Below are positions 1 to 7,441 of a DNA stretch of 12,598 bases, piece after piece. Source of the DNA: Muribaculaceae bacterium (GTDB taxonomy: Bacteria > Bacteroidota > Bacteroidia > Bacteroidales > Muribaculaceae); NCBI GenBank assembly GCA_016287065.1, contig JAEEVB010000048.1, positions 1-12,598 on the forward strand, written 5' to 3'. Each line of letters starts with the position of its first letter. Within the stretch, counting starts at the first letter, position 1. A program made the position numbers and the translations under genes. The notes under the pieces are model-generated. The model did not search any database. It was not told the origin of the DNA and saw only the letters and a list, made by a program, of their open reading frames with translations.

Positions 1-2
1 AA

Positions 3-320
3 CTCACACTCGAGCAGGCGCAGGAACTCATTGTTGAGAAACGCCAGTCCGAGGCACAGAAACTCATCAAGTCGTTCGACGAGGATCCTGCCATGCAGGT
101 GCTCAATGGCCGTTATGGTGCCTATATCTCCTACAACAAGCAGAACTATAAGATTCCTGCCAAGTATGTGGCGCAGGAACTCACGCTTGAGCAGTGTCGC
201 GAAATCGTAGCCGACGAGGCCAATGCCTCGAAGAAGTCTGTCCGCGGCAAGGCAAGCAAGGGTGCGGCTAAGACAACCGCCAAGAAGGCTGCCGCTAAAA
301 AGACCGCCAAGGCAAAGTAA
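3..320 (+). CDS. topA: DNA topoisomerase I, C-terminal end (partial at 5')
   Basis: This is the 3' end of a type IA topoisomerase, which relaxes negative supercoils by single-strand passage. The open frame runs from the window edge (first full codon at base 3) to TAA at 318-320, giving 105 residues. Visible is a TopA C-terminal repeat of the kind found in Bacteroidota enzymes: LTLEQAQELI, then KLIKSFDEDPAMQVLNGRYG, then YNKQNYKIP, then LTLEQCREIV. The last 29 or so residues are almost only Lys, Ala, Thr, Ser, Gly and Arg, forming a histone-H1-like basic tail. An internal ATG at 93 is not the start, because the family pattern continues upstream of it to the window edge. The catalytic Tyr and TOPRIM domain lie outside the window. 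It converges on the exporter operon. The family call is confident; calling it TopA rather than a plasmid paralogue rests on the conserved repeat and the chromosomal setting. Confidence 0.9.
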   Translation, partial: LTLEQAQELIVEKRQSEAQKLIKSFDEDPAMQVLNGRYGAYISYNKQNYKIPAKYVAQELTLEQCREIVADEANASKKSVRGKASKGAAKTTAKKAAAKKTAKAK

Positions 321-398
321 ACCGCAAAATCACTGAAACACAATCATATAGAGGCAATTACCGCTTGAATGCGTAATTGCCTCTGTTGTTTTGCGGTT
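320..398. terminator. Nested inverted repeat, probable bidirectional terminator
   Basis: An 11-bp perfect stem (351-361 with 373-383, arm GAGGCAATTAC, 11-base loop) is followed on the plus strand by a T-rich run (384-392). A second, outer pair of 10-bp arms encloses it: AACCGCAAAA at 320-329 and TTTTGCGGTT at 389-398. The structure fills the whole space between the topA stop and the stop of the convergent permease gene at 402. It suits rho-independent termination of topA. Termination of the minus-strand operon is likely but less clear, since the T-tract on that side is weak. Confidence 0.75.
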
Positions 399-401
399 GG
401 T

Positions 402-1487
402 TCAAGAATTTTTCTTATAACTGGCTACTGCCCAGCCCCCCATGACCAGCGCAATGGCGGCGAGGGCAAGCACTTGATGCGCGATGCTGGCTAAGTTGCC
501 GCCCCGCACCATCACGGTGCGTATGGCGTCGATGAAGTAGTGCATGGGGTTGACATAGGTGGTGGCGTAGGCCCACGATGGCATGGAGCGGGTGGGAGTA
601 AACAGACCGCTGAGCAACAAGAGAATCACCACAAAGAACCACATGACAAAGATGGCCTGTTGCATATTGTCGGAGTAATTGGACACAATGAGCCCGAACG
701 ACGAGAAGAAGAGGGCAAGTAGCATGGCAAGCAGGTAGATGAGTCCAAGCGACCCTGCGCTGGTGATGCCATAGAGTGCCCAGGCGAGCAACAGACTCAC
801 GGTCACCACAAACAAGGCGATAATCCAGTAAGGAATGAGTTTGGCAAGAATGAACGCCCACTTTGAAACGGGTGTGACATTGATTTGCTCGATGGTTCCC
901 GCCTCTTTCTCGCCCACGATGTTGAGCGTAGGCAGAAAACCCGTCATGAGCATCATCACAATGGCGAGCAAGGCTGGTATCATGAACACCTTGTAGTTCT
1001 GGTTCTTGTTATAGAGCAACAGTGTGGACACCTGCGATTGAATGGCGGCTGCCTGAGGCATGACATGAGCCGTGACAATCAGTGAGAGATAGGCCGACCC
1101 CATGGCACCTTTGGTGCCGTTCACGGCATTGGCGGCAATGAGCACTTGCGGTTGCAGGCCCTTAGCGACGTCGGTGCTGTAGTGCTGCGGAATGACCAGC
1201 ACTACATCGGCCTTGCCCTTCTCAATCTCGCCGAGAGCCGACCGATAGGAATCCTTCTGTCCATTGAATATGAAGTAATTGCTTGCCTCGATGCTATGCA
1301 CCAGTTGCTGTGAGAGGGTGGAGCGGTCGTTGTCGACCACATCCACCTTGATGTTCTTCACCTCCATATTCATCACCCAGGGCATCACGCACATGATGAC
1401 GATGGGGAAGGCAACGATGAGGCGCGGCAAAAAAGCATTGCGGCGAATCTGCAGGAATTCCTTTTGTATGAGATATTTCAGTGTCAT
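402..1487 (-). CDS. ABC-2 family exporter permease (YbhR-like)
   Basis: This is an integral inner-membrane subunit of an ABC exporter, 361 residues. The order is that of the family: a cytoplasmic N-terminal helix (MTLKYLIQKEF), TM1 at about residues 21-40, a large periplasmic domain to about 165, then about five TM segments to the end. The cytoplasmic coupling segment EKEAGTIEQINVTPVS (193-208) matches the conserved ABC-2 signature that contacts the ATPase. The sequence just after TM1 (MEVKNIKVDVVDND) resembles E. coli YbhR. I place the start at the ATG at 1485-1487, four bases after the preceding gene's stop. A longer frame to 1526 would overlap that gene and add residues unlike the family. 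It is last in the five-gene operon and probably forms a heterodimer with the preceding permease. The substrate is unknown. Confidence 0.88.
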   Translation of the reverse strand: MTLKYLIQKEFLQIRRNAFLPRLIVAFPIVIMCVMPWVMNMEVKNIKVDVVDNDRSTLSQQLVHSIEASNYFIFNGQKDSYRSALGEIEKGKADVVLVIPQHYSTDVAKGLQPQVLIAANAVNGTKGAMGSAYLSLIVTAHVMPQAAAIQSQVSTLLLYNKNQNYKVFMIPALLAIVMMLMTGFLPTLNIVGEKEAGTIEQINVTPVSKWAFILAKLIPYWIIALFVVTVSLLLAWALYGITSAGSLGLIYLLAMLLALFFSSFGLIVSNYSDNMQQAIFVMWFFVVILLLLSGLFTPTRSMPSWAYATTYVNPMHYFIDAIRTVMVRGGNLASIAHQVLALAAIALVMGGWAVASYKKNS

Positions 1488-1491
1488 GGCC

Positions 1492-2550
1492 TTATTCGAG
1501 TCTTGTGTTAAACTTAGCAAGAGCAATGCTCAAGAACAATGCAGTCATGCCAGCGAGAATGATTACTTCCTTGAGCACCTCACCGATGCCCACACCCATG
1601 ATCATGAGTTTACGCATGGCCTCGATATAGTAGCGTGGGGGAACCACGGCCGATATCCACTGCAGCACCTTGGGCATCGATTCGACCGGGAACATCATGC
1701 CCGAGAGCATGACGACAGGCATGAGCAGCACCATGGCCGATAACAGCAGTGCCACAAGTTGCGTCTTGGCAATGTTGGAGATGAGCAATCCCAGCGAGAG
1801 CGCGAGCAGGATGTAGAGCACACTCACGGCTATAATCCACACGAGCGAGCCGGCAATCGGCACTCCCAGCACAAACCTTGCCATGAGCAAGATAACGATG
1901 AGAATGAAAAATGCCAGAACCAGGTAGGGGATGGCCTTGGCAATGATGACCATAATGGGCCTTACGGGCGAGACGAGCAACACCTCCATGGTTCCTTTCT
2001 CTTTTTCGCGCACAATGGATATTGAGGTCATCATGGCGCAGATGAGCATGAGCAGCATGCCCATAATGGCCGGCACAAAATTGTAGGCAGACTTCATTTG
2101 GGGGTTATAGAGCATCTTGCTATTGACAGGCCCAGTGTCGACATTGGCAATGACCCCTTGCGCATAATTGGTCCATTGCTGCGCCATGTTAGGGTCGGCG
2201 CCATCGACGATGAATTGCACTCCCGAGTGCCTGGAAGCGAAATCGTGACCGAAAACCACGGCAAGGTCGGCCTTCTGGTTGCGAATCATGAGTTCGGCTT
2301 CACGAGGTGTCCCTACTGTGGCGGTGATGGTGAAATATTCCGATGCACCCAACCGCTCCACGGCAGCGCGGGTCTGGTTGTCGATTTGTGAAGTGACCAC
2401 AATGGTGCGCACATTTCTGACATCGGTTGAGATGGCGAAACCAAATAGCAGCATGAGCACGGTGGGCATGCCGAAGAGGATGAGCATCGTGCGCTTATCA
2501 CGAACAATGTGCTTGGCTTCCTTGATAACAAACGAGATGAACTGTTTCAT
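1492..2550 (-). CDS. ABC-2 family exporter permease (YbhS-like)
   Basis: This is the second membrane subunit of the exporter, 352 residues and close to the usual family length. The N-terminal cytoplasmic helix carries the family pattern KEAKHIVRDKR, followed by TM1 at about 21-40. A periplasmic domain follows (about 41-155) containing VDGADPNMAQQW, which resembles YbhS. About five further TM helices follow at 158-345. The coupling segment REKEKGTMEVLLVSP (181-195) is typical of ABC-2 permeases, as is MLSGMMFPVESMP (281-293) near the penultimate helix. It starts 6 bases after the ATPase stop and ends 4 bases before the next permease, so translation is probably coupled. The two permeases are paralogues rather than copies: they share layout but little sequence outside the coupling and late-TM motifs. 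Confidence 0.9.
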   Translation of the reverse strand: MKQFISFVIKEAKHIVRDKRTMLILFGMPTVLMLLFGFAISTDVRNVRTIVVTSQIDNQTRAAVERLGASEYFTITATVGTPREAELMIRNQKADLAVVFGHDFASRHSGVQFIVDGADPNMAQQWTNYAQGVIANVDTGPVNSKMLYNPQMKSAYNFVPAIMGMLLMLICAMMTSISIVREKEKGTMEVLLVSPVRPIMVIIAKAIPYLVLAFFILIVILLMARFVLGVPIAGSLVWIIAVSVLYILLALSLGLLISNIAKTQLVALLLSAMVLLMPVVMLSGMMFPVESMPKVLQWISAVVPPRYYIEAMRKLMIMGVGIGEVLKEVIILAGMTALFLSIALAKFNTRLE

Positions 2551-2556
2551 AGGCTT

Positions 2557-4017
2557 TTAATCGCTTGAACGGGTTGCTTGACGTGCTAAGAAAGTGAACA
2601 CATGGTCCATGTCGGGTTGCTGGTACATCTCTTTGAGTTCCTGCGGAGTTCCCATGGCTTTGATTTTGCCGTCGACCATGATAGAGATGCGGTCACAATA
2701 CTCGGCTTCGTCCATGTAGTGAGTAGTGACAAAAACGGTGATGCCTCGATGTGCCGCATCGTAGATGAGTTGCCAGAACTGGCGGCGTGTGGCGGGGTCG
2801 ACACCGCCGGTGGGTTCGTCGAGAAACACCACGCCTGGCTCGTGAAAGATGCTCACGGAGAAGGCGAGTTTCTGCTTCCAGCCAAGCGGCAGACTCTTGA
2901 CTAGCGTATGCTTGTGCTCCAAGAAATTGAGGCGCTGCAGCAACTCGTCGGTCTTGGTGGATATGTCGCTGTCGTTCATGCCATAGATGCCGCCAAAGAG
3001 CCTTATGTTCTCGGCCACGGTGAGGTCTTCGTAGAGCGAGAACTTTTGCGACATGTATCCAATGTGCTTCTTGATTTGTTCGTGTTGCGTGCGAATGTCA
3101 AAACCTACAACGCGCCCCGTGCCGCTTGTGGGCTGATTGAGTCCCGTGAGCATGTGCATGGCAGTGGTTTTTCCGGCGCCATTTGCACCAAGAAAACCGA
3201 ATATCTCGCCCCGCTTCACGGTGAACGAAATGTCGTCGACCGCATGAAACGAACCGAAAGCCTTGACAAGGTGTTCAACTTCGATAACATTTTCGCTGCC
3301 AGCCTTCATGCCCTTGTCGTGTTCAAGGCCTGGCGGATTGAAGATGTGGGCAAACCGGGTCAGGATCTCGTCAGGCGTGCCAATTCCTTGCACCTGCCCG
3401 CGGTCGAGAAACGCCACCCGCTCGCAGCACCGCACCTCGTCGAGATAAGGTGTGGATGCTACAATGGTGATATTGCGTTGCTTGAGCGTGGCCAGCATCT
3501 CCCAGAACTCCTTACGGCTCACGGGGTCGACGCCTGTAGTTGGCTCATCAAGGAAGAGAACGCTCGGTGAGTGCACCAGGGCGCAGGAAAGCGCCAGTTT
3601 TTGCTTCATACCCCCTGATAAGGCTCCCGCACGACGGTCTTTAAACCGCTCGATTTGCGAGTAGATGGCCTTGATGCTGTCATAACCCTCCTCGACGGAG
3701 GTGCCGAAGAGCGTGGCAAAGAAGCGCAGATTCTCCTCGACCGTGAGGTCCTCGTAGAGCGAGAACTTGCCCGGCATGTATCCTACGCGTTGCCTCACTT
3801 GTCGCATCTGTTTCACCACATCGTAGCCATCTACCTGAGAAGTGCCGCTATCGGGCAGCAACAGCGAGCAAAGGATGCGGTAGAGCGATGTCTTGCCCGC
3901 TCCATCAGGCCCTATGAGCCCGAACACCTCGCCTTGTGCTACGGTGAACGACACATCGTTGAGTGCCTGCACCTTGCCGTAACACTTGCCCACATGGTTG
4001 ACTTCGATGGCGTTCAT
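2557..4017 (-). CDS. Double-domain ABC exporter ATPase (YbhF-like)
   Basis: This cytoplasmic ATPase powers the exporter. It has 486 residues with two nucleotide-binding domains in one chain. NBD1 has Walker A GPDGAGKTS (36-44), signature LSGGMKQK (133-140) and Walker B VLFLDE (153-158), but Pro190 sits where the H-loop His should be (STPYLDE). NBD2 has Walker A GANGAGKTT (277-285), an altered signature LPLGWKQK (376-383), Walker B VVFLDE (396-401) and an intact H-loop His433 (TTHYMDE). E. coli YbhF, as I recall it, shows the same pattern (no H-loop His in NBD1, LPLG in NBD2), which supports the subfamily call. YbhF is about 578 residues, and the linker between domains is shorter here. The gene lies between the adaptor gene (11-base gap) and the first permease gene (6-base gap). 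The domain assignment is very secure; the substrate is not known. Confidence 0.95.
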   Translation of the reverse strand: MNAIEVNHVGKCYGKVQALNDVSFTVAQGEVFGLIGPDGAGKTSLYRILCSLLLPDSGTSQVDGYDVVKQMRQVRQRVGYMPGKFSLYEDLTVEENLRFFATLFGTSVEEGYDSIKAIYSQIERFKDRRAGALSGGMKQKLALSCALVHSPSVLFLDEPTTGVDPVSRKEFWEMLATLKQRNITIVASTPYLDEVRCCERVAFLDRGQVQGIGTPDEILTRFAHIFNPPGLEHDKGMKAGSENVIEVEHLVKAFGSFHAVDDISFTVKRGEIFGFLGANGAGKTTAMHMLTGLNQPTSGTGRVVGFDIRTQHEQIKKHIGYMSQKFSLYEDLTVAENIRLFGGIYGMNDSDISTKTDELLQRLNFLEHKHTLVKSLPLGWKQKLAFSVSIFHEPGVVFLDEPTGGVDPATRRQFWQLIYDAAHRGITVFVTTHYMDEAEYCDRISIMVDGKIKAMGTPQELKEMYQQPDMDHVFTFLARQATRSSD

Positions 4018-4028
4018 GGGATAGGAGA

Positions 4029-5006
4029 TTAGAATTTAACTTCACCGTACATACCAATCTTCACAAAGCCGTCGTTCACAAAACTGATTTTCACGGCATA
4101 GACCAGGTCGGCGCGCTCGTCGTCGGTGAGAATGGTCTTGGGTGTGAACTCTGAGCGGTTGCTGATCCATGCCACAGTACCGTCATATTCTTTCTTTTTC
4201 CCGTTGCCGTAGTCGGCAAAGACCTTGACGGTCTGACCCACTTTGATGTTCTGCAACTGCTGCGAGGTGACATAGGCGCGGATGAACATGTTTTTTGTGT
4301 CACCAATCTTGAAAAGCGGTTTGCCGGCAGTAACAAACTCGCCTTGTTCGACATATTTCTCAAGGACTGTTCCCGTGATGGGACTCTTGATGCTGGCGTT
4401 GGCAATCTGGTCGTCGAGCTGAGCCGACTGCACACTGATACCCTCTTTCTGCGCATCGATGCCACTGATTTGCGCGTCGATGCCAGCGCTCTGTTGCGCC
4501 AGGCTCTTGTTGGTGGCACTGAGTTGGTCGGCAGTGGCGGTCAGTTGTTTCTCGAGGACGCTAATCTGATAGTTGATGTCGTCGAGTTGCTTGCGTGCCA
4601 CCGCCCCGTCGTTGACCAGTTCGGTAAACCGCTGGCGTTCGCGCTTGGCGTTGGCAATTTGCTGCTTGATGACGGCCACTTGCTTCTCAAGGTCGGTTTT
4701 TTTGCTGTCGGTAGCGCGGCGATTGGCACTCAGTTGCTGCTGATTGGCTTGCATTTGTCGTGCGGCGGTGGCCAATTCTTCCTTCTTGAGCCTCAACTGA
4801 GTCACATCGATGTTGCCGGCCAAATCGCCTTGCAGAAGCGTTTGCCCTTCGACCACATGGAATGTCTGCAACTCGCCGGTAGCCTTGGCCGACACGGTGA
4901 CCTCGGTGGCCTCGAAGGTGCCAGTGGCGTCATATTCTTTCTCCTTCTTACTGCATGCTGTGGCAATAAGGGCCAGGCATGCACTAATTGCGATGATGCG
5001 TTTCAT
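4029..5006 (-). CDS. HlyD-family periplasmic adaptor, probable lipoprotein (YbhG-like)
   Basis: This membrane fusion protein joins the inner-membrane ABC transporter to the outer-membrane channel. It has 325 residues. The N-terminus is a signal peptide ending IATAC-SKK, so Cys18 is a likely lipidation site and the protein would be anchored in the inner membrane facing the periplasm; Ala rather than Leu at -3 makes the lipobox slightly atypical. The order is half of a biotinyl-lipoyl domain (about 32-65, with VVEGQTLLQGD), a long coiled-coil hairpin (about 66-205, rich in Gln, Ala and Lys), the second lipoyl half (SPITGTVLEKYVEQGEFV, 208-225) and a beta-barrel (about 237-320). It starts 15 bases after the tolC-like stop and ends 11 bases before the ATPase start. 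The operon position and domain order fit YbhG-type adaptors. Confidence 0.92.
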   Translation of the reverse strand: MKRIIAISACLALIATACSKKEKEYDATGTFEATEVTVSAKATGELQTFHVVEGQTLLQGDLAGNIDVTQLRLKKEELATAARQMQANQQQLSANRRATDSKKTDLEKQVAVIKQQIANAKRERQRFTELVNDGAVARKQLDDINYQISVLEKQLTATADQLSATNKSLAQQSAGIDAQISGIDAQKEGISVQSAQLDDQIANASIKSPITGTVLEKYVEQGEFVTAGKPLFKIGDTKNMFIRAYVTSQQLQNIKVGQTVKVFADYGNGKKKEYDGTVAWISNRSEFTPKTILTDDERADLVYAVKISFVNDGFVKIGMYGEVKF

Positions 5007-5021
5007 ATTATGTTTGTAGTT

Positions 5022-6299
5022 TTAGTTGTTAATCGAGTTTTTGATATCGTAGATGCGCTTGAGCATTTCGATTTCGTGGGTCGACTGCGAAATGCGGGCG
5101 GCATGCTCGTTATTGATTTCCTTGATGAGGTCGTTCACATCGATGATGCCGTGAGCCAGCCGCGACTCGGCTGCCTTGCGCACATCGGTGCGCAGTCCGA
5201 TGATTTCCTCGTCTTGCTTCATGAGGTTACGGTAGAGTTTCACATCTTCGTCCATGCCCGCCAATTCCAGGCGGTTGTTGAAGAGGAAGGTCTCGCGGTT
5301 GTTCTCAAGCGAGGCACGCTGCAGGCGCAGCTTGGCCTTGTCGTTATGCCTGGTGGAGAGCGCACTCATGTTCCATGTCATTTTCAGGCCCACAATGCCG
5401 TTGAGCGTGGGGGTGCGTTTCATCATATCTTGAAACATGTTCAGACCCGGATAGCCGTAGTAGCCTTGTGCAAAAAGATTCACCTTGGGAATCAGTTGGG
5501 TGCCAAGTTGTTTCTCTTGGGCATCAATCAGACGCATTTGCGCATCGATGAGTTGCAGCTCAGGGCGCTGATTCGTTGTTTGGGCACTGATGGCTACGTC
5601 GGCGGGTTTGACGGGATTATCTATCGTTATGCCGCACAACAGACCGAGCATCTTCGACAGAGATTGCTTTTGAGCCTGAAGCGAGGTAAGTTGCTGCGCT
5701 GCGCTGAGGCGTTCGGCCTTGATCAGGTTATATTCGCTTGCCGAAGCCGTTCCGTGTTTGTACATCGAGGCCAACTTGTCTTCACTGTTCTTGAGCAAGT
5801 TGTCGCGGTTGCTGCTCAAGGCAATGCGTTCGTCGATGAGCAGCAGTCCAAAGTACATTTCATTCACGCGTGAGCGAATGTTATATAAGGTGACATCGAT
5901 CTGGGCGCTCTCCACTTGACTCTGTTCGCGGGCGAGTGCCTTGGCTGCGCTGCTGGAACCTCCGTCGTAGAGGGTCTGGTTTAAATCGATGCCCATGCGG
6001 TATTGTGCCTTCGAGAGTCCTCGCATGTTCACGCCCAGCTGCTTCATCATGACACCCATCTCGTCGGGCCACGATGCCACATCGCTTTGGTAGGTGCCTT
6101 GTGCACTTGCAGTGATTTGAGGCAACCAGGTCTTGCGGTCGATGTTGGCAATGGTGAGGTCGCGGGTCTTGGCAATCAGGTCATATTGCTTGATGAGCGG
6201 ATAGTTCTGCTCGGCAGCGCGCTGGCACTCTTCAAGAGTCTGACCGTTCATAGCCAGCGCACTGGCAAAAAAGATGAGCAATAAATTCAGTTTTTTCAT
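5022..6299 (-). CDS. TolC-family outer membrane efflux protein
   Basis: This outer-membrane channel subunit probably forms a trimer and completes the export path. It has 425 residues. The signal peptide MKKLNLLLIFFASALAMNG is followed by TLEECQRAAEQNYPLIKQYD, the usual start of a TolC/OEP repeat. The two repeats are seen as LNQTLYDGGSSSAAK (106-120) with long helices after it, and a second half ending in helices rich in Glu and Arg. I chose the ATG at 6297-6299. A longer frame to 6347 would start upstream of the predicted -7 promoter box (6327-6334) and would put 16 odd residues before the signal peptide. It is the first gene of the operon, so having its own channel suggests a dedicated exporter rather than one borrowing a shared TolC. 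Confidence 0.92.
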   Translation of the reverse strand: MKKLNLLLIFFASALAMNGQTLEECQRAAEQNYPLIKQYDLIAKTRDLTIANIDRKTWLPQITASAQGTYQSDVASWPDEMGVMMKQLGVNMRGLSKAQYRMGIDLNQTLYDGGSSSAAKALAREQSQVESAQIDVTLYNIRSRVNEMYFGLLLIDERIALSSNRDNLLKNSEDKLASMYKHGTASASEYNLIKAERLSAAQQLTSLQAQKQSLSKMLGLLCGITIDNPVKPADVAISAQTTNQRPELQLIDAQMRLIDAQEKQLGTQLIPKVNLFAQGYYGYPGLNMFQDMMKRTPTLNGIVGLKMTWNMSALSTRHNDKAKLRLQRASLENNRETFLFNNRLELAGMDEDVKLYRNLMKQDEEIIGLRTDVRKAAESRLAHGIIDVNDLIKEINNEHAARISQSTHEIEMLKRIYDIKNSINN

Positions 6300-6326
6300 G
6301 TTGGCAACATTTTTAGTTCCACAGTG

Positions 6327-6334
6327 CAAAGATA
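6327..6334 (-). promoter_or_regulatory. Predicted -7 promoter box of the exporter operon
   Basis: Read on the minus strand this is TATCTTTG, a perfect match to the Bacteroidota -7 consensus TAnnTTTG. It lies 27 bases before the tolC-like ATG, leaving a short leader. I see no convincing TTTG -33 box at the expected distance, which would fit a promoter that needs an activator such as the adjacent AraC-type protein (inference). Confidence 0.55.
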
Positions 6335-6368
6335 GATGCATTTTCACTCCGAATCGTTATCTGATTGA

Positions 6369-6405
6369 ATGATGAAATGTTCTTTTTGTACGAAATATGA
6401 TGAAA
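6369..6405. repeat. Direct repeat ATGATGAAA, possible regulator half-sites
   Basis: The nonamer ATGATGAAA occurs at 6369-6377 and 6397-6405, 28 bases start to start, in the middle of the divergent intergenic region. AraC-family proteins usually bind direct repeats, so these are candidate half-sites. In AT-rich DNA a 9-base repeat can also arise by chance. Confidence 0.3.
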
Positions 6406-6431
6406 AAGGCAATTAATTAGGCAAAAAGCAT

Positions 6432-6450
6432 TATCTTTGTGGACAAAGAT
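6432..6450 (+). promoter_or_regulatory. Predicted -7 box of the AraC-type gene with overlapping palindrome
   Basis: TATCTTTG at 6432-6439 matches the Bacteroidota -7 consensus exactly and lies 19 bases before the chosen ATG. It overlaps an 18-base palindrome at 6433-6450, ATCTTTGTGGACAAAGAT (8-bp arms, 2-base centre), which would cover the transcription start. This is a plausible operator, perhaps for autoregulation. No clear -33 box is present. Confidence 0.5.
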
Positions 6451-6458
6451 TGATTGTT

Positions 6459-7358
6459 ATGGCCAATGAACCCAAACTGATGGACTTGTCGCGAATGCGC
6501 GATATCTTTGCTCCTCATCTTGCGCAAATGCACAAGAAAATCTACTTTAACCGTGAACTGGGCATTTTGCACGGCGACTCAAGTTTTTTTGAGGCCATCA
6601 TGCAGCAAGGGCCACCTTTTATTATCAATGATCACCGGTTTGGTATGGTGCTGGCAGGTGAGGGCCACATCAATTTCAACCTGCACGACCGCGTGGTGAA
6701 AGCTGGCACTTTGGTATATTTGGGGCCTGGCACTATCATTAATCCTATAGGCATTACCGAGAATCTTGAAATCTACGGAACAGCCTTGTTTGCCGATTTC
6801 CCGATGCCATTCACCGCATCGCAGATGCCGTCGGCCTTCAACGGGCAAGTGCGCGACATTCAAATTCAGGTAGAACCGCAAGAGATTGCCATTGCCCGCA
6901 ACATACTCGACACGATATGGCAAGTGGTGAACCAACCTGACTATCATCGCCCCACGGTCACTTCACTGGTGGCGGCACTCATGCATCACTACGACGCATT
7001 GTTCAACCGGCAATTCGAGCAGCTCATGGCTTCACGCTCCAGAGAGCAGACCGTGCTCGACCGATTCTTGCAACTGGTGAACGAGCATTGCAGCGAGGAA
7101 CATCAGATTGGGTACTATGCCCGCCGCATGTGCCTTACCGAGCGTTACCTGAGCACGGTGATACGGCAGGCCAGCGGCACCACGGCCAAGGACTGGATCG
7201 ACCGTGCGCTGGTGATGCGCATCAAGGCCGAACTGCGCCACTCGAGCAAATCGGCTGCTACGATTGCCGATGAAATGCATTTCCCTAATGCCTCGTTCTT
7301 TTCCAAGTACTTCAAGCGACTCACGGGTATGACCCCGGTTGAATACCGCCTGTCGTGA
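6459..7358 (+). CDS. AraC-family transcriptional regulator
   Basis: This is a DNA-binding regulator of 299 residues, the usual length for the family. Residues 30-120 look like a cupin-type sensor domain (INDHRFGMVLAGEGHINFNL and LVYLGPGTIINPI). Residues 200-298 form the AraC double helix-turn-helix, with HTH1 around 216-237 (IGYYARRMCLTERYLSTVIR) and HTH2 around 265-288 (AATIADEMHFPNASFFSKYF), followed by the family end motif KRLTGMTPVEYR. The start is the ATG at 6459-6461; an in-frame TTG at 6450 lies at the edge of the palindrome and is a poor candidate. It is divergent from the exporter operon and shares a 159-base intergenic region with it, so it most likely controls the exporter and perhaps itself. 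The ligand is unknown. E. coli ybh genes have a TetR-type regulator in this role, so the regulator differs here. Confidence 0.93.
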   Translation: MANEPKLMDLSRMRDIFAPHLAQMHKKIYFNRELGILHGDSSFFEAIMQQGPPFIINDHRFGMVLAGEGHINFNLHDRVVKAGTLVYLGPGTIINPIGITENLEIYGTALFADFPMPFTASQMPSAFNGQVRDIQIQVEPQEIAIARNILDTIWQVVNQPDYHRPTVTSLVAALMHHYDALFNRQFEQLMASRSREQTVLDRFLQLVNEHCSEEHQIGYYARRMCLTERYLSTVIRQASGTTAKDWIDRALVMRIKAELRHSSKSAATIADEMHFPNASFFSKYFKRLTGMTPVEYRLS

Positions 7359-7386
7359 GATTTTTTGCGTTTTACGAGGCTGTGGT

Positions 7387-7417
7387 TTTGAAACTTCGGT
7401 CTTTTTGAGTAAATTTG
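7387..7417 (+). promoter_or_regulatory. Bacteroidota consensus promoter of the receiver/ATP-grasp gene
   Basis: TTTG at 7387-7390, then 19 bases, then TAAATTTG at 7410-7417. This is a complete match to the TTTG-N19-TAnnTTTG consensus of the Bacteroidota primary sigma factor. The leader to the ATG at 7442 is short. The -7 box overlaps an in-frame TTG at 7415, so translation cannot start there if this promoter is used. Confidence 0.8.
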
Positions 7418-7441
7418 TTCATTCAAAAAAAGAATGCTGCT

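Noticed and set aside
1488..1526. Longer N-terminus for the second permease
   Set aside because: It would overlap the preceding gene's 3' end and adds residues with no family similarity. The ATG at 1485-1487 gives a family-typical start and a 4-base gap.
4344..5873. A 509-codon plus-strand open frame antisense to the adaptor and TolC-like genes
   Set aside because: It spans two well-supported minus-strand genes in GC-rich DNA, crosses their intergenic gap and shows no recognisable domain. It is best explained as a codon-bias shadow.
6300..6347. Upstream ATG start for the TolC-like protein
   Set aside because: It lies upstream of the predicted -7 box and would put a polar 16-residue extension before a clear signal peptide.
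7359..7386. Possible terminator after the AraC-type gene (T-rich run at about 7362-7376)
   Set aside because: I found no convincing stem before the T-rich stretch, so I do not call a terminator.
7415..7441. Upstream TTG start for the receiver/ATP-grasp protein
   Set aside because: It lies inside the perfect -7 promoter box, so the transcript would begin downstream of it. The ATG at 7442 is preferred.
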